This document shows positions 9,414 to 19,180 of a stretch of DNA of 64,000 bases, piece by piece. A program made the position numbers and the translations under genes. The notes under the pieces were generated by a model. It saw nothing but the letters and a program-made list of their open reading frames with translations. It had not been told where the DNA came from and made no database searches. The stretch is taken from the NCBI RefSeq assembly GCF_900128905.1, contig NZ_FQTV01000017.1:24739-88738 (forward strand). The letters run 5' to 3'. The DNA comes from Bacteroides luti (lineage in GTDB: Bacteria; Bacteroidota; Bacteroidia; Bacteroidales; Bacteroidaceae). The first letter of the stretch is position 1; each line of letters begins with the position of its first letter.

Positions 9414-10433
9414 TTATTCCACAATAGTAATCCATCCAAATTCATCCGGTTCGTCACCGTACTGAATTGCACGAAGTTTATTATATAATTTTGTACTTAT
9501 TGGACCTGGTTTGCCATCTTTTGCTATTACATAAGATATTCCTTTTTCAACGTCATCAATACGTTCAATAGGGCTGATAACAGCTGCTGTACCGCAAGCG
9601 CCGGCTTCTTCGAAAGTAAGAAGTTCTTCTTCGGCAACCGGACGACGTTCTACCTTCAAACCAAAGCTTTCGGCCAATGCGATAAGGCTTCTGTTGGTTA
9701 TAGAAGGAAGTACAGAAGTTGACAGCGGAGTAATATATGTATTATCTCTGATTCCGAAGAAATTGGCAGCACCGCATTCGTCGATATATTTCTTTTCTTT
9801 AGCATCCAAATAGAACTCAGAAGAGTAACCCATATCGTGAGCTTTCTTATTAGCTCTAAGGCTAGCAGCATAATTACCACCAATCTTAAATGTACCGGTT
9901 CCAAGCGGAGCAGCACGGTCGAATTCACGAATAATCACATAAGGATTACATGAGAAACCACCTTTAAAGTAAGGACCTACAGGAGTAACAAAAACAATAA
10001 ATGTATATTCGCTGGCTGGATGAACACCTACCTGAGCACTTGTACCAAACAGAACCGGACGAATATAAAGTGAAGCACCACTTTCATAAGGAGGAACAAA
10101 ACGTTCGTTTAGTTTAACGGCCTTCAATATTGCTTCTTTGAATTTATCAACCGGAAGCTTAGCCATCAAAATACCATCACAAGAAGATTGCAGGCGTTTA
10201 GCATTCTCTTCAAGACGGAAAATACGAATCTTACCATCTTTTCCTTTAAAAGCTTTCAAGCCTTCAAAAGCTTCCTGCCCGTAGTGTAAACATGTAGCCG
10301 CCATGTGAAGATTTATATATTCACTGCTGCTAACCTCAAGTTCTCCCCACTCACCGTTGCGGTAATTATACCGAACGTTGTAATCTGTCTTTATATAGCC
10401 AAATGACAGATTAGACCAATCTATTTGTTCCAT
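9414..10433 (-). CDS. ilvE: Branched-chain amino acid aminotransferase
   Basis: 339 residues, the usual length for the class IV (fold type IV) BCAT. Interconverts Leu, Ile and Val with their 2-oxo acids, using 2-oxoglutarate/glutamate and pyridoxal phosphate. Seen: YGQEAFEGLKAF near 51-62, PLP lysine K183 in GTFKIGGNYAAS, and EEAGACGTAAVISPI near the C-terminus. A Bacteroides -7 box (TACTTTTG on the minus strand) lies at 10471-10478, 38 bases upstream. Monocistronic by spacing. Confidence 0.95.
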   Translation of the reverse strand: MEQIDWSNLSFGYIKTDYNVRYNYRNGEWGELEVSSSEYINLHMAATCLHYGQEAFEGLKAFKGKDGKIRIFRLEENAKRLQSSCDGILMAKLPVDKFKEAILKAVKLNERFVPPYESGASLYIRPVLFGTSAQVGVHPASEYTFIVFVTPVGPYFKGGFSCNPYVIIREFDRAAPLGTGTFKIGGNYAASLRANKKAHDMGYSSEFYLDAKEKKYIDECGAANFFGIRDNTYITPLSTSVLPSITNRSLIALAESFGLKVERRPVAEEELLTFEEAGACGTAAVISPIERIDDVEKGISYVIAKDGKPGPISTKLYNKLRAIQYGDEPDEFGWITIVE

Positions 10434-10556
10434 TATTATATGATGTTTTTGTAAGTTTTCTATTGATTAGCAAAAGTAACTTTTATATTTCAAATTTCCA
10501 CTTAATAGATTAAGAAAATTATGAAAGAGGAATCTTTTAAATGGGTTTAATATAAA

Positions 10557-10757
10557 TCAGTTACCTTCACCTTCCATGATCTTTTTTATTTCTTCATCGG
10601 CTTTGTAAAGTTTTTCCTTACAAAAGCTGACTAATTTCTGAGCTTCTTTAAGCTTCTGGCTCAGCTGGTCGATATCCAGTTCATCTTTCTCCACAGCCGA
10701 TACTATTTTTTCCAGTTTAGCCATAGCCTCAGCATAAGATTCTTTTTTTTCTGCCAT
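10557..10757 (-). CDS. xseB: Exodeoxyribonuclease VII small subunit
   Basis: 66 residues, all helical (YAEAMAKLEKIVSAVEKDELDIDQL), the typical XseB fold. Several copies coat one XseA subunit to form the single-strand-specific exonuclease VII. It begins 17 bases after xseA, which fixes its identity. Confidence 0.92.
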   Translation of the reverse strand: MAEKKESYAEAMAKLEKIVSAVEKDELDIDQLSQKLKEAQKLVSFCKEKLYKADEEIKKIMEGEGN

Positions 10758-10774
10758 ATCCAGTTGTCTATTAA

Positions 10775-12010
10775 TTATTTAACTTCACTTGTTACTTCAC
10801 CCTTTGCCAGGCGTGTAGTAATTACATCTCCCGCTTTCAGTTGCGCGCTATCTGTCACAGCTTTCCCATCTTTGAGGGTTATACTGAATCCTCTTTTCAA
10901 TAAGCGCTCAGGAGAAGCGTCGTTTACACGTTGCTCCAGCAACATCAGCCGGTGCTGTTTGTTCGTCAGGCTGCGGGCTATTCCCACATTTATTCGCTGA
11001 ATCAGTTGTTCTAACAAGTAGCCTTCGCGAATTGTTCGGTTTTTAATAACCAAAGGCAAACGATTCGTAAGTTCTGACAGTCGCGAATGTTCTTTATCCA
11101 TGCGTACCGATACAGAAGATATCAGTGTTTGAGCCAGTTCCTCCAATGACAGTGCCGCATCGTGCATGTGAGTTATGAGGAATTGAGCTGCAGCTGTCGG
11201 CGTTTTTACCCGGGTGTGAGCCACAGAGTCGAGCACTGTATCATCACGTTCGTGCCCTATTCCGGTAATTATCGGTAAGGGGAACTGTGCACAGTTAGCA
11301 GCCAGCAGGTAAGTATCAAAGCCGGAAAGATCGGATGTAGCACCTCCTCCACGGATAATTACCACAACATCGAAATCATCCCGATGGTCATTCACTGCAT
11401 TCAGAGCAGCTATAACCGATTCTTCTACCTGATTGCCCTGCATCAATGCAGGAAAAAGGCGGGGGTAGAACACAAATCCATAGGGATTCTCTTCCAGCTG
11501 CCGACAGAAATCTCCGTACCCCGCAGCCGACGAAGAAGATATTACAGCTATTCGCTGAGCCAGCATAGGCATTTCAAGCTCTTTATTGAGAGTAAGAACC
11601 CCTTCATCCTCCAACTGTTTCAGAATTTCACGCCGTTTGCGTGCCATATCTCCCAGCGTATAAGTAGGATCTATATCAACAACCGTAAGACTGAAACCGT
11701 AAAGTTCATGAAACTCCACAGTGACTTCCACCATCACCTTTATTCCCGAAACGAATGCCTGACCGGTACTTTCCTCGAAATAAGGTTTCAGCATACGGTA
11801 TACATTAGCCCAGATGGTTCCCCTTGCTTTTGCAATAAGATTGTTACCACGAGCATCCTTCTGAATAAACTCCAAATAACAATGTCCGGTGGCATTTGAA
11901 CGCACATCGCTTAGTTCTGCCTGAATCCAATAGGTATCAGGGAGTGATTCATTCAATGCCTGCCTTACCAAAGCATTGAGTTCGTAAAGTGATAATGGTT
12001 CTTTTTCCAT
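10775..12010 (-). CDS. xseA: Exodeoxyribonuclease VII large subunit
   Basis: 411 residues. N-terminal OB-fold (about 1-105, WIQAELSDVRSNATGHCYLEF), then the exonuclease domain with RIAVISSSSAAGYGDF, VVIIRGGGATSDLSGFD and TGIGHERDDTVLDSVAHTR, and a helical C-terminus ending in the short beta segment. Degrades single-stranded DNA to oligonucleotides. It lies 11 bases after the S8 peptidase gene and directly before xseB. Confidence 0.95.
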   Translation of the reverse strand: MEKEPLSLYELNALVRQALNESLPDTYWIQAELSDVRSNATGHCYLEFIQKDARGNNLIAKARGTIWANVYRMLKPYFEESTGQAFVSGIKVMVEVTVEFHELYGFSLTVVDIDPTYTLGDMARKRREILKQLEDEGVLTLNKELEMPMLAQRIAVISSSSAAGYGDFCRQLEENPYGFVFYPRLFPALMQGNQVEESVIAALNAVNDHRDDFDVVVIIRGGGATSDLSGFDTYLLAANCAQFPLPIITGIGHERDDTVLDSVAHTRVKTPTAAAQFLITHMHDAALSLEELAQTLISSVSVRMDKEHSRLSELTNRLPLVIKNRTIREGYLLEQLIQRINVGIARSLTNKQHRLMLLEQRVNDASPERLLKRGFSITLKDGKAVTDSAQLKAGDVITTRLAKGEVTSEVK

Positions 12011-12021
12011 GAATGGAGTTT

Positions 12022-13392
12022 CTATTTTGTTGCTATTTCCGGATGAACGGTAAGGTAGGCCTTATATATATCGGGCACACCATAACCGTAAATATTATCA
12101 GGAAAAGCATAATGATTGCATGATTTGCGTACTAATTCAATAACTTCCTTTGCCGTAAGCTGAGGACAAGCCTGCCACAAACAGGTAACCAGTCCGCAGA
12201 AAGTTGGTGTAGAAAAAGATGTTCCGTTTGCATGACCCACTTCTCCGTTTGTATTCAGCAGAATTGTTCTCTCGCCAATAGCAGAAACATCCGGTTTAAC
12301 ACGGTTATCAGTAGTATTACCTACCGAAGAAAACGGTGCCAGATTTAGGGTTGAATCTACCGCTGCAACAGTTATCACATTGAATGCATCGGCCGGAGGA
12401 GTGATCTTTTTCCAAGATCCACGACCTTCGTTTCCAGCACTGCACACTAAAACAATACCTTTGTCGGCAGCCATCCCTGCGGAGCGTGAAATCATTGCTT
12501 TCTTTCCGTTAAGGTCCTGATAAGTATAATTCTTAGAGGAATCGTCGAAAGTACGATAACCAAGCGATGTATTTACCACATCCACTCCTACACTATCGGC
12601 AAATTCAATGGCAGCCGCCCAGTAATCTTGTTCAATTAAGTTTTCAGAGCTGGTATCTTCTGAGCGAAGCAACCAATAAGAAGCCTCGGGAGCTGTACCT
12701 ACAATGGAATAAGGCTCATTGGATGCCATGCATGAAAGCACCTTCATTCCATGATTGTTCTCTTCATAAATATCTGAATTAGGTTTCACAAAATCTCGTG
12801 TTCCTAATAACTTCAACGATTTTAATGCAGTTAGTTTATTTGCATTCTTAAACCCACCATCGATAATGGCCACCGTCATTCCTTGTCCGCGGAAACCCGC
12901 CTCGTGCAATTTCTGTCCGTTATGAACTTCAATCTGATGGAAAGCCCTTCCATAGTAGTTATCTGTTTTTTCCAGCTTGTTAGTAACTTCCTCTTTCTGT
13001 GCAGCATCGGAAGACTGAGTTTGTTCTTCACCCATCCAAACCAGTTCGGTATTGCCTACGAAAGGAAGCTTTGCAATTTTATTCACCAATAATGAATCTG
13101 CACAACTCACCGCAACAGTATTGTTCCATTTGCTTGTTACAAGTACCTTAGCACCAGTGGCACGAATAGCTTTTAAATATTTACCGGGAATAGGAAGATC
13201 GGTAGAATCTACGGCCAGTTTTTGTTTGGCACGACGAAGTAAAGCCTTTTCGGATAGGAACTGCTGAGGTTTATCAAGTGAATATTCAGTATTATTTTTA
13301 TCAGTCAGACTGATTCTAAACTTATACGTAACTTTCGCCTGAGCTACGGCCACCAGTAAAAGGGCGATAGCAATCAAACTTACTTTTTTCAT
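12022..13392 (-). CDS. Secreted S8 (subtilisin-like) serine peptidase
   Basis: 456 residues with a signal peptide ending near residue 19 (AQA/K). Catalytic triad visible: Asp178 in AIIDGGF, His214 in NNHGMKV, Ser392 in NGTSFSTP; oxyanion Asn321 in SAGNEG. A propeptide-like region (about 20-150) precedes the catalytic domain. The C-terminus (YGYGVPDIYKAYL) has no type IX sorting domain, so it is probably periplasmic or outer-membrane bound. First gene of a run with xseA-xseB; the 22-bp array at 13509 lies upstream of its start. Confidence 0.88.
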   Translation of the reverse strand: MKKVSLIAIALLLVAVAQAKVTYKFRISLTDKNNTEYSLDKPQQFLSEKALLRRAKQKLAVDSTDLPIPGKYLKAIRATGAKVLVTSKWNNTVAVSCADSLLVNKIAKLPFVGNTELVWMGEEQTQSSDAAQKEEVTNKLEKTDNYYGRAFHQIEVHNGQKLHEAGFRGQGMTVAIIDGGFKNANKLTALKSLKLLGTRDFVKPNSDIYEENNHGMKVLSCMASNEPYSIVGTAPEASYWLLRSEDTSSENLIEQDYWAAAIEFADSVGVDVVNTSLGYRTFDDSSKNYTYQDLNGKKAMISRSAGMAADKGIVLVCSAGNEGRGSWKKITPPADAFNVITVAAVDSTLNLAPFSSVGNTTDNRVKPDVSAIGERTILLNTNGEVGHANGTSFSTPTFCGLVTCLWQACPQLTAKEVIELVRKSCNHYAFPDNIYGYGVPDIYKAYLTVHPEIATK

Positions 13393-13508
13393 TTTCTAAT
13401 GTGTTTTATCATTTTACATAGTTATACATGCAAATATATGTATTGATGGCAGGAAATAAAAAGGATTATGGAATTAAATTTAAAATAAGCGGCGAGGAAT
13501 TAATAAAT

Positions 13509-13586
13509 CCTTGTACAAAAGATTGTTTTCTTTTGTACAGAACAATTAATTCTTTTGTACAAAAGAATGCAATCTTTTGTACAAGG
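13509..13586. repeat. Four-unit 22-bp array forming a long hairpin
   Basis: TTGTAC recurs at 13511, 13533, 13555 and 13577, an exact 22-bp period. The whole array is self-complementary: a 17-bp perfect outer inverted repeat (13509-13525 with 13570-13586) and a 12-bp perfect inner one (13528-13539 with 13556-13567). It sits between the ispF terminator and the S8 peptidase start. Same architecture as 3216-3307 and 37681-37768, with a different core. Confidence 0.85.
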
Positions 13587-13596
13587 GCATAAAAAA

Positions 13597-13612
13597 AAGA
13601 GCCGAAGCTCTT
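13597..13612 (-). terminator. Terminator after ispF
   Basis: On the minus strand: stem AAGAGC / GCTCTT closed by a TTCG tetraloop, followed by eight T. It lies 22 bases beyond the ispF stop. Confidence 0.85.
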
Positions 13613-13633
13613 CTTTTCTATCTATAAGTTTTT

Positions 13634-14113
13634 CTATTCTTTCGTTATCAGTACCGTGGCATAAGCCGAAATACCTTCTTCCCTACCTGTAAAACCCAGT
13701 TTTTCGGTAGTTGTTGCTTTAATGGAAATATCGTCCTCATCTACATTCATTACAGCAGCCATTGCTTTTTTCATGGCCGGAATGTGAGGATTCAGTTTGG
13801 GGCGTTCGGCACAAACCGTAGCATCAATATTTCCCAACTCATAACCTTTGGAACGGATTAGTTCCATTGTTCTTGCAAGAAGTATTTTACTATCAATATT
13901 CTTATATTCTCCGGCATTATCGGGAAAATGAAATCCTATATCCCGCATATTTGCTGCACCCAATAATGCATCGCACACTGCATGAAGCAATACATCTGCA
14001 TCAGAATGTCCTAACAATCCTTTCTCATGCTCCAGCTTTATTCCGCCGAGCCATAATTCACGCTCAGAAACAAGTGCATGAACGTCAAATCCAAAACCAA
14101 CTCTTATTTTCAT
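13634..14113 (-). CDS. ispF: 2-C-methyl-D-erythritol 2,4-cyclodiphosphate synthase
   Basis: 159 residues, full length. Fifth step of the MEP isoprenoid pathway. Seen: metal ligands D10 and H12 in GFGFDVHAL, the HSDADVLLHAVCDALLGA block (third metal histidine), DIGFHFPD, and the C-terminal TTTEKLGFTGREEGI signature. Start codon overlaps the porV stop by 4 bases, so it is translated from the porU-porV transcript although it has no link to secretion. Confidence 0.95.
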   Translation of the reverse strand: MKIRVGFGFDVHALVSERELWLGGIKLEHEKGLLGHSDADVLLHAVCDALLGAANMRDIGFHFPDNAGEYKNIDSKILLARTMELIRSKGYELGNIDATVCAERPKLNPHIPAMKKAMAAVMNVDEDDISIKATTTEKLGFTGREEGISAYATVLITKE

Positions 14114-15288
14114 CTTTTACCAAAAATATCTTTTATACCATCCATATCAAAAGAAAGAGAGAATCGCAATGTCTGATCCAACGGGTTGCTTTGCGCAGTT
14201 GATATCAGGTAAGCTGCATCCAATGAAAATACATTCATTTTAAAACCCGCTCCTACTGAGAAATATTTCCTATTTCCTTTGTTCTGATTTTCATAATGAT
14301 AACCACCTCTCACCGAGAATTGCTGGTGATAGGTGTATTCGGCACCAATAGACCATTGAACTTCCTGCATCTCTTCTTTAAAACCACCCGGTGCATCACT
14401 GAAGGATTTAAAGATTCCGGCAATAGGTGACATATCGCGGTAATCCCTCTGCAGTCTGTCCTGATAATCTGTATCAGTCTCACCATCTTTTTGCAAAGGA
14501 CGGGTAGGAACCAGCAATTTATTGGCATCTGCACTGATGGCAAAGGTATTATACTCGTCAATTGGCATTAACAGAGAGCCTCCCAGACGAAGATTCGTAG
14601 GAATAAATTCACTGGTGTTACCACTATCATAGGATATTTTACTACCAATATTGGATATATTCATACCAAAAGCAAGGTTGCACTCACGTTGCCCCATCAT
14701 CACATAACGATTGTAATACATAGCAACATCTGCAGCAAAGGCAGAACCAGGTGTTACATCTTCATCCTGTCTGTAAGCCAAATCCGAATAAATAAAACGT
14801 AAGGCCACAGCTGCCGATAAATTCTCGGAAAGCATACGCGAATATCCCACATCAAAAGACATCTCATACGGGTTGATAGTATACCCTATATCTTGGGCCG
14901 AACTTTGTCCCACAGTAACTTCTCCCAGAGAAAAGTATCTTAAAGAAGCACTCAGCGCCTGATAGTCACCAATACGGTAATAACCTGCCACATAAGCCAG
15001 ATCAATATCATTCACCAACTGACGGAGCCACGGGGTATAGGAAAGAGAAACTCCTGCACGGCTCACGGTAAACGGGTACTTAGCCGGGTTCCAGAATTGT
15101 GAGTTCACATCCGGATCAGTGGCTGCACCAACATCACCCATCGCACCACCTCTTGAATCGGGAGCTATGGAAAGCGAAGTAACACCCGTATTTACAGGGT
15201 TAAACTGGTTCTTTACATCTTGCGCCTGCAAATTGTTATTAGCAAAGAGGATAAGGATTAAAAGGATATATACTTTTAGTTCTTTCAT
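14110..15288 (-). CDS. porV: Type IX secretion outer-membrane protein PorV
   Basis: 392 residues. Signal peptide ending near residue 22 (LQAQ/D), then a 14-stranded FadL-like barrel pattern with the PorV hallmark DSRGGAMGDVGAATDPDVNSQFWNPA split across residues 44-70, and a late aromatic-rich strand set ending FSLSFDMDGI. In type IX systems PorV carries cargo from the translocon to the PorU sortase. It follows porU by 47 bases and overlaps ispF by 4. Only these two T9SS genes are in the window, so a working system is not shown. Confidence 0.85.
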   Translation of the reverse strand: MKELKVYILLILILFANNNLQAQDVKNQFNPVNTGVTSLSIAPDSRGGAMGDVGAATDPDVNSQFWNPAKYPFTVSRAGVSLSYTPWLRQLVNDIDLAYVAGYYRIGDYQALSASLRYFSLGEVTVGQSSAQDIGYTINPYEMSFDVGYSRMLSENLSAAVALRFIYSDLAYRQDEDVTPGSAFAADVAMYYNRYVMMGQRECNLAFGMNISNIGSKISYDSGNTSEFIPTNLRLGGSLLMPIDEYNTFAISADANKLLVPTRPLQKDGETDTDYQDRLQRDYRDMSPIAGIFKSFSDAPGGFKEEMQEVQWSIGAEYTYHQQFSVRGGYHYENQNKGNRKYFSVGAGFKMNVFSLDAAYLISTAQSNPLDQTLRFSLSFDMDGIKDIFGKR

Positions 15289-15335
15289 ACTTTCTTTTTA
15301 AACATCTGTTTATATAAAACTTTTTATCGGGGTTA

Positions 15336-18300
15336 TTATTGTGCCAGAATGACTATTTTTCCTGCACGGGTACTCTCTTTACTTCCGCCCGGCGTAATGG
15401 AAGCACGGAACAAATAAACTCCCGAAGCAAGCCGCTGACCGCCATTGCTGGTTAAATCCCAATCTACGTAATAATAGTTATTGGCACTCATGCCCGATTC
15501 GGTATGTGTCCACAATACTCTTCCCGAGAAATCGTATACAGAGAGGGTTACGTCCAGATTAGCTTCCGGCCGATCATGACTAAGTACAAACGTAGTGTTA
15601 TCCCTAGCCGGACTCTTCGTGCAATACACATCAAACAATCCCGGTTTCAGTCCGTTTACCACCTCAAACTCCAAAGAAGTTGAGGAAGAGTTGTTCATAA
15701 CATCCCATGCACGGAAGAATAATTTGTGCTTTCCTTCTGTCAAAGTTGGCAGACTGTATCGTACTGTTCCTTTAGTGTAATCACCAAAATAAGACTCATA
15801 ATAGTTATTCAACACATAAGAATATATAGGCGAATTATCTATAACTGCCACAATATCATGTCCGATACCATTCCCAACCGTATTTACCCCATCACTATCT
15901 TCGAGGTCTGCAATAAGGTAAGGAGTTTCGTTTGTCTTTCCTCCATAAACAAATTCAGGAGTATTGAGATAAAGGTTTATTTTCGGACCGAGTGTGTCGG
16001 TATCTGCCGTTCCCTCTTCCGTTCCTCCAATCACGAAATTATTGTAAGCCCCCTGAGCTTCCCTGCCGGTTGCAGATTCAGCAGCATAGAAATTAAGCAT
16101 TCCCTGTTCGTTGGAATAATTAATATCTTTTGGAACCGGAAAGGTAAAAGAGAAATTCCCTGATCGGATGGAATCGCTGCCCGAAAAGAGTTTCTTTTCT
16201 CTTTGAGAGAAAGTGAAACCTCCTGCCTCGGATGTTCCGTCATTATTCAAAGTTGTGACTGTTTCCTTGTTATCAAAAACTGTAGGATAAATCTTTCCAT
16301 TAAAATCGGTCAAGGTATTTCCATCAGTATCGGTCACCCTTCCCTGAACCTGTACTTTTCCACCGGCTTTTATAATAAGATCTGAAGCCGAAGCATCTTC
16401 ACCTTTAAACTTATCAACCACAACTTTATAATCCGGGTAGGCAAGCATTAATGCAGGGTCGCCAATCAAAGAAAACTTCAGTTTATTTAAATCGCCACTT
16501 AGATTAGGGTCGCATTTAGATAAACGCATAATATCTCCCAATCGTAATCGGCTGCCGTCTTGTTTACTGAACACGTATTTACAAAAGACTTTATTCAGAT
16601 TGGAATTGTTTTGTGCATACACCACTCTGGAAGTAGTGAACAGCGCTATTGCCCCTCCCTTATTATTCAGGAAAGCAAGTTCTCCGGCAGAAGTTGAGAT
16701 ATCATCATATCTGCAAAAATCGCAAGTGGCAGTAACCCAAAGTGGTAATCGGGAAGAGGTTAATGCAGTTATATCCGAAGAAACAAGGATATTCTCTGCC
16801 GACCAGCCATTAGGACCTCCGTGCCCTGAGTAGTTTACCATAAACATACCCTCCTTGAACAGTTCAAGTAAACGTTTGGTTGCCTGTTTATAAGTGTGTC
16901 CGGTAGCTGTTGTTTCCCACTTATAGGCATCTCCATAAATACGATTCACCAAATACTCCGGATAGTTAGTCTCCACTTTTTTAGCCAGCTCTTCAGCCTG
17001 AGTCATGTGCAAATTATTATCTCCATCATCAGCTACAAAACAGATTGAATTTTTCCAGGAAGCAAGTTCTTTATTTTGCATATAGGCTATGGTTTTATCG
17101 ACCATCTGCTTAGCTTCTGTAGCTGTACGAACCGGGAACCGACCAACTCCAATATCCATTCCATCATATTCCAGACTTGCTCCGTCTTCATCATCAAGCA
17201 AACCCAAATAGTCATCCGTTACATAAGAGTAAGTTTCCCACGTAGAGTTATTAGACTGATATCCCAATAAAAAATCATCGGGCGAATATCCCTGCCAGGA
17301 AGAGGTTATCATTCTGTTATCCCAAGCACAATCGCCAAAGAGTAATAGATATCTAGGCAGTTTATTACCGGCTGTATTCTCTGTTCCTGGAACGACGGCA
17401 CGATCATAAAACATCTTCATAAACCAGCGGTAAGCGGTAGCATCAGGAGTACCGGAAGAGAATTCATTATACACCTGGTCTGCAGTAACAACGTGAACAG
17501 TCATTCCGTCTTTAGTACGGTGAGCTTCGGCTAAACGTTCTGCGTCAGATAGGAAATCACCATTGGAGGGCACAATAATGACCATATCACATTGTTCCAA
17601 TGAATGCAGATTCTGATTATTTACGTTACCAACGATCTCTACTTTTTTAAAATTAGTTCCATTAACGTCTACCGCAACAAATTCTCGTAAAGCAGGGTTA
17701 TCAACAGTGAAAGAGTATTTGCCATCGGTCAATGTACCGTTCATTTGCAGATAATTACCCGGAGTGGTAACATCCCAAACTTTCATATTGCTGTTAGCAC
17801 CGGCAATCACATAGGTAGTAACATCGCCTACGGATGGCAAATCACGGAAAGCTGTATACGAATCATATAGTGCAAGCTTTTTTCTGTAATTCAGCTGGAT
17901 ATAGTTAAGCCTGCCGGATACTCCTGCTCCACGGTTATGTGTAAGAGTCACGGTGGTATTCTCATTTTTATTGCCATCCCAGACTACCGTTCCACTCCCT
18001 GGCTGTGCTTTACAATACGAATCACTTATAGGAGCTGAAGCGATAGAGAATTGTCCGTAGCTTGTTCCGTCTATCTGAACTCCAACCGTAGTATAGCTCT
18101 CCGATTTAGCAGCAAAAGCAACAGTGCAATATGCTTTATCATTTGTTATCCCCGGCAAGGTAAAGGAATAATTCTTCGTATTTCCGGAAACAAAATCGTA
18201 ACTATCATATAACTCTCTACCAGAAGCAGTCCAGTTAAAAGCATCCTTTTCGTAGAGGGCATAATCATCAAAGGTAGTCACAGTTTTTGCATTACCTGCA

Positions 18301-19148
18301 GTCAGAGATTCTTCTGAAGGAAAAGTCAGAGGCGTCTCATTTCCTTCAGTCAGGAAATAATATCCATAGCTGGAATAGCAATTATTGGTATGCGTAAAGC
18401 CCGTAACTCCGGAATTCTCGTCCCAACGGACAACACCATTCGCATAAAAAAGGAGATAACCATTGCCCCGCCATAACGGGATTTCTGGTAAGTCATCAAT
18501 CTTTGATTTCTTAAAACTTTCAGGAAGAATGCGGCCACCATAACCATACAACTGGACCTTTGCAGGATTTGTAAATCCCATCTGTTGAAGTTCGGCTGCA
18601 GTTATCTTGTATACTCCGGATTCGCCCACTCGTATCTTCACCCACTTACCTGTGGATAAGATGGAACTTGAAGCAAATGTATGGAGATTTGTTCCGGTAC
18701 TTGCCCGTTTTTGCCTGGTAATAGATTTCTCCAGCGTTAGTTTGAAAGAATTTATACGTTGATATTCGCCGTTGCGATAAACAAGAGGCACAAAAGAGAC
18801 TTCAAGAATTCCTTCCTTTGCAGAAACAAATATGCGGGTATCAGCCTTCGGATATGAAGAAAGAGGTTCGCCTACAGCCGTTAAAAACGAAATATTGCTT
18901 TTTGATAATGTCTGGAACTCCGGATATTCAATCTTTACGCTGTAGGTATAATTATCATAATCCGGTCCGAGATCTATATTTTGAATATAACGGGGGAGTT
19001 TACTATTTGCTACATAATGTGCATCTGCAAATAAAGGCTGATCCGAAACAAAAGAATCCTGCCACTTCAACGAAGTAAAGTTCTGCGCTGAAATAGACAA
19101 GGAAAACAGAGAAAGAAGAAGTAAGAAAATATAGTTTCGGCTACACAT
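15336..19148 (-). CDS. porU: Type IX secretion C25-family sortase PorU
   Basis: 1270 residues. Signal peptide ending near residue 21 (SISAQ). The central gingipain-type C25 peptidase domain has His776 in YSGHGGPNGW and Cys809 in TATCDFC, the expected catalytic pair. The C-terminus is an Ig-like sorting domain (SVYDFSGRVLW ... LASGVYLFRA), as in known PorU proteins, which keep theirs. Role in the family: cleaves cargo sorting domains at the cell surface and joins the cargo to A-LPS. Its start has an unusually strong purine-rich stretch (AAGGAGGG) eight bases upstream. It lies 32 bases after the FAH-family gene. Confidence 0.88.
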   Translation of the reverse strand: MCSRNYIFLLLLSLFSLSISAQNFTSLKWQDSFVSDQPLFADAHYVANSKLPRYIQNIDLGPDYDNYTYSVKIEYPEFQTLSKSNISFLTAVGEPLSSYPKADTRIFVSAKEGILEVSFVPLVYRNGEYQRINSFKLTLEKSITRQKRASTGTNLHTFASSSILSTGKWVKIRVGESGVYKITAAELQQMGFTNPAKVQLYGYGGRILPESFKKSKIDDLPEIPLWRGNGYLLFYANGVVRWDENSGVTGFTHTNNCYSSYGYYFLTEGNETPLTFPSEESLTAGNAKTVTTFDDYALYEKDAFNWTASGRELYDSYDFVSGNTKNYSFTLPGITNDKAYCTVAFAAKSESYTTVGVQIDGTSYGQFSIASAPISDSYCKAQPGSGTVVWDGNKNENTTVTLTHNRGAGVSGRLNYIQLNYRKKLALYDSYTAFRDLPSVGDVTTYVIAGANSNMKVWDVTTPGNYLQMNGTLTDGKYSFTVDNPALREFVAVDVNGTNFKKVEIVGNVNNQNLHSLEQCDMVIIVPSNGDFLSDAERLAEAHRTKDGMTVHVVTADQVYNEFSSGTPDATAYRWFMKMFYDRAVVPGTENTAGNKLPRYLLLFGDCAWDNRMITSSWQGYSPDDFLLGYQSNNSTWETYSYVTDDYLGLLDDEDGASLEYDGMDIGVGRFPVRTATEAKQMVDKTIAYMQNKELASWKNSICFVADDGDNNLHMTQAEELAKKVETNYPEYLVNRIYGDAYKWETTATGHTYKQATKRLLELFKEGMFMVNYSGHGGPNGWSAENILVSSDITALTSSRLPLWVTATCDFCRYDDISTSAGELAFLNNKGGAIALFTTSRVVYAQNNSNLNKVFCKYVFSKQDGSRLRLGDIMRLSKCDPNLSGDLNKLKFSLIGDPALMLAYPDYKVVVDKFKGEDASASDLIIKAGGKVQVQGRVTDTDGNTLTDFNGKIYPTVFDNKETVTTLNNDGTSEAGGFTFSQREKKLFSGSDSIRSGNFSFTFPVPKDINYSNEQGMLNFYAAESATGREAQGAYNNFVIGGTEEGTADTDTLGPKINLYLNTPEFVYGGKTNETPYLIADLEDSDGVNTVGNGIGHDIVAVIDNSPIYSYVLNNYYESYFGDYTKGTVRYSLPTLTEGKHKLFFRAWDVMNNSSSTSLEFEVVNGLKPGLFDVYCTKSPARDNTTFVLSHDRPEANLDVTLSVYDFSGRVLWTHTESGMSANNYYYVDWDLTSNGGQRLASGVYLFRASITPGGSKESTRAGKIVILAQ

Positions 19149-19180
19149 ATACCCTCCTTGCTTTTAAAAAAGCAAATAAC

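Noticed and set aside
12022..13392. S8 peptidase as a type IX cargo, given porU and porV nearby
   Set aside because: It ends YGYGVPDIYKAYL and so on, with no C-terminal sorting domain.
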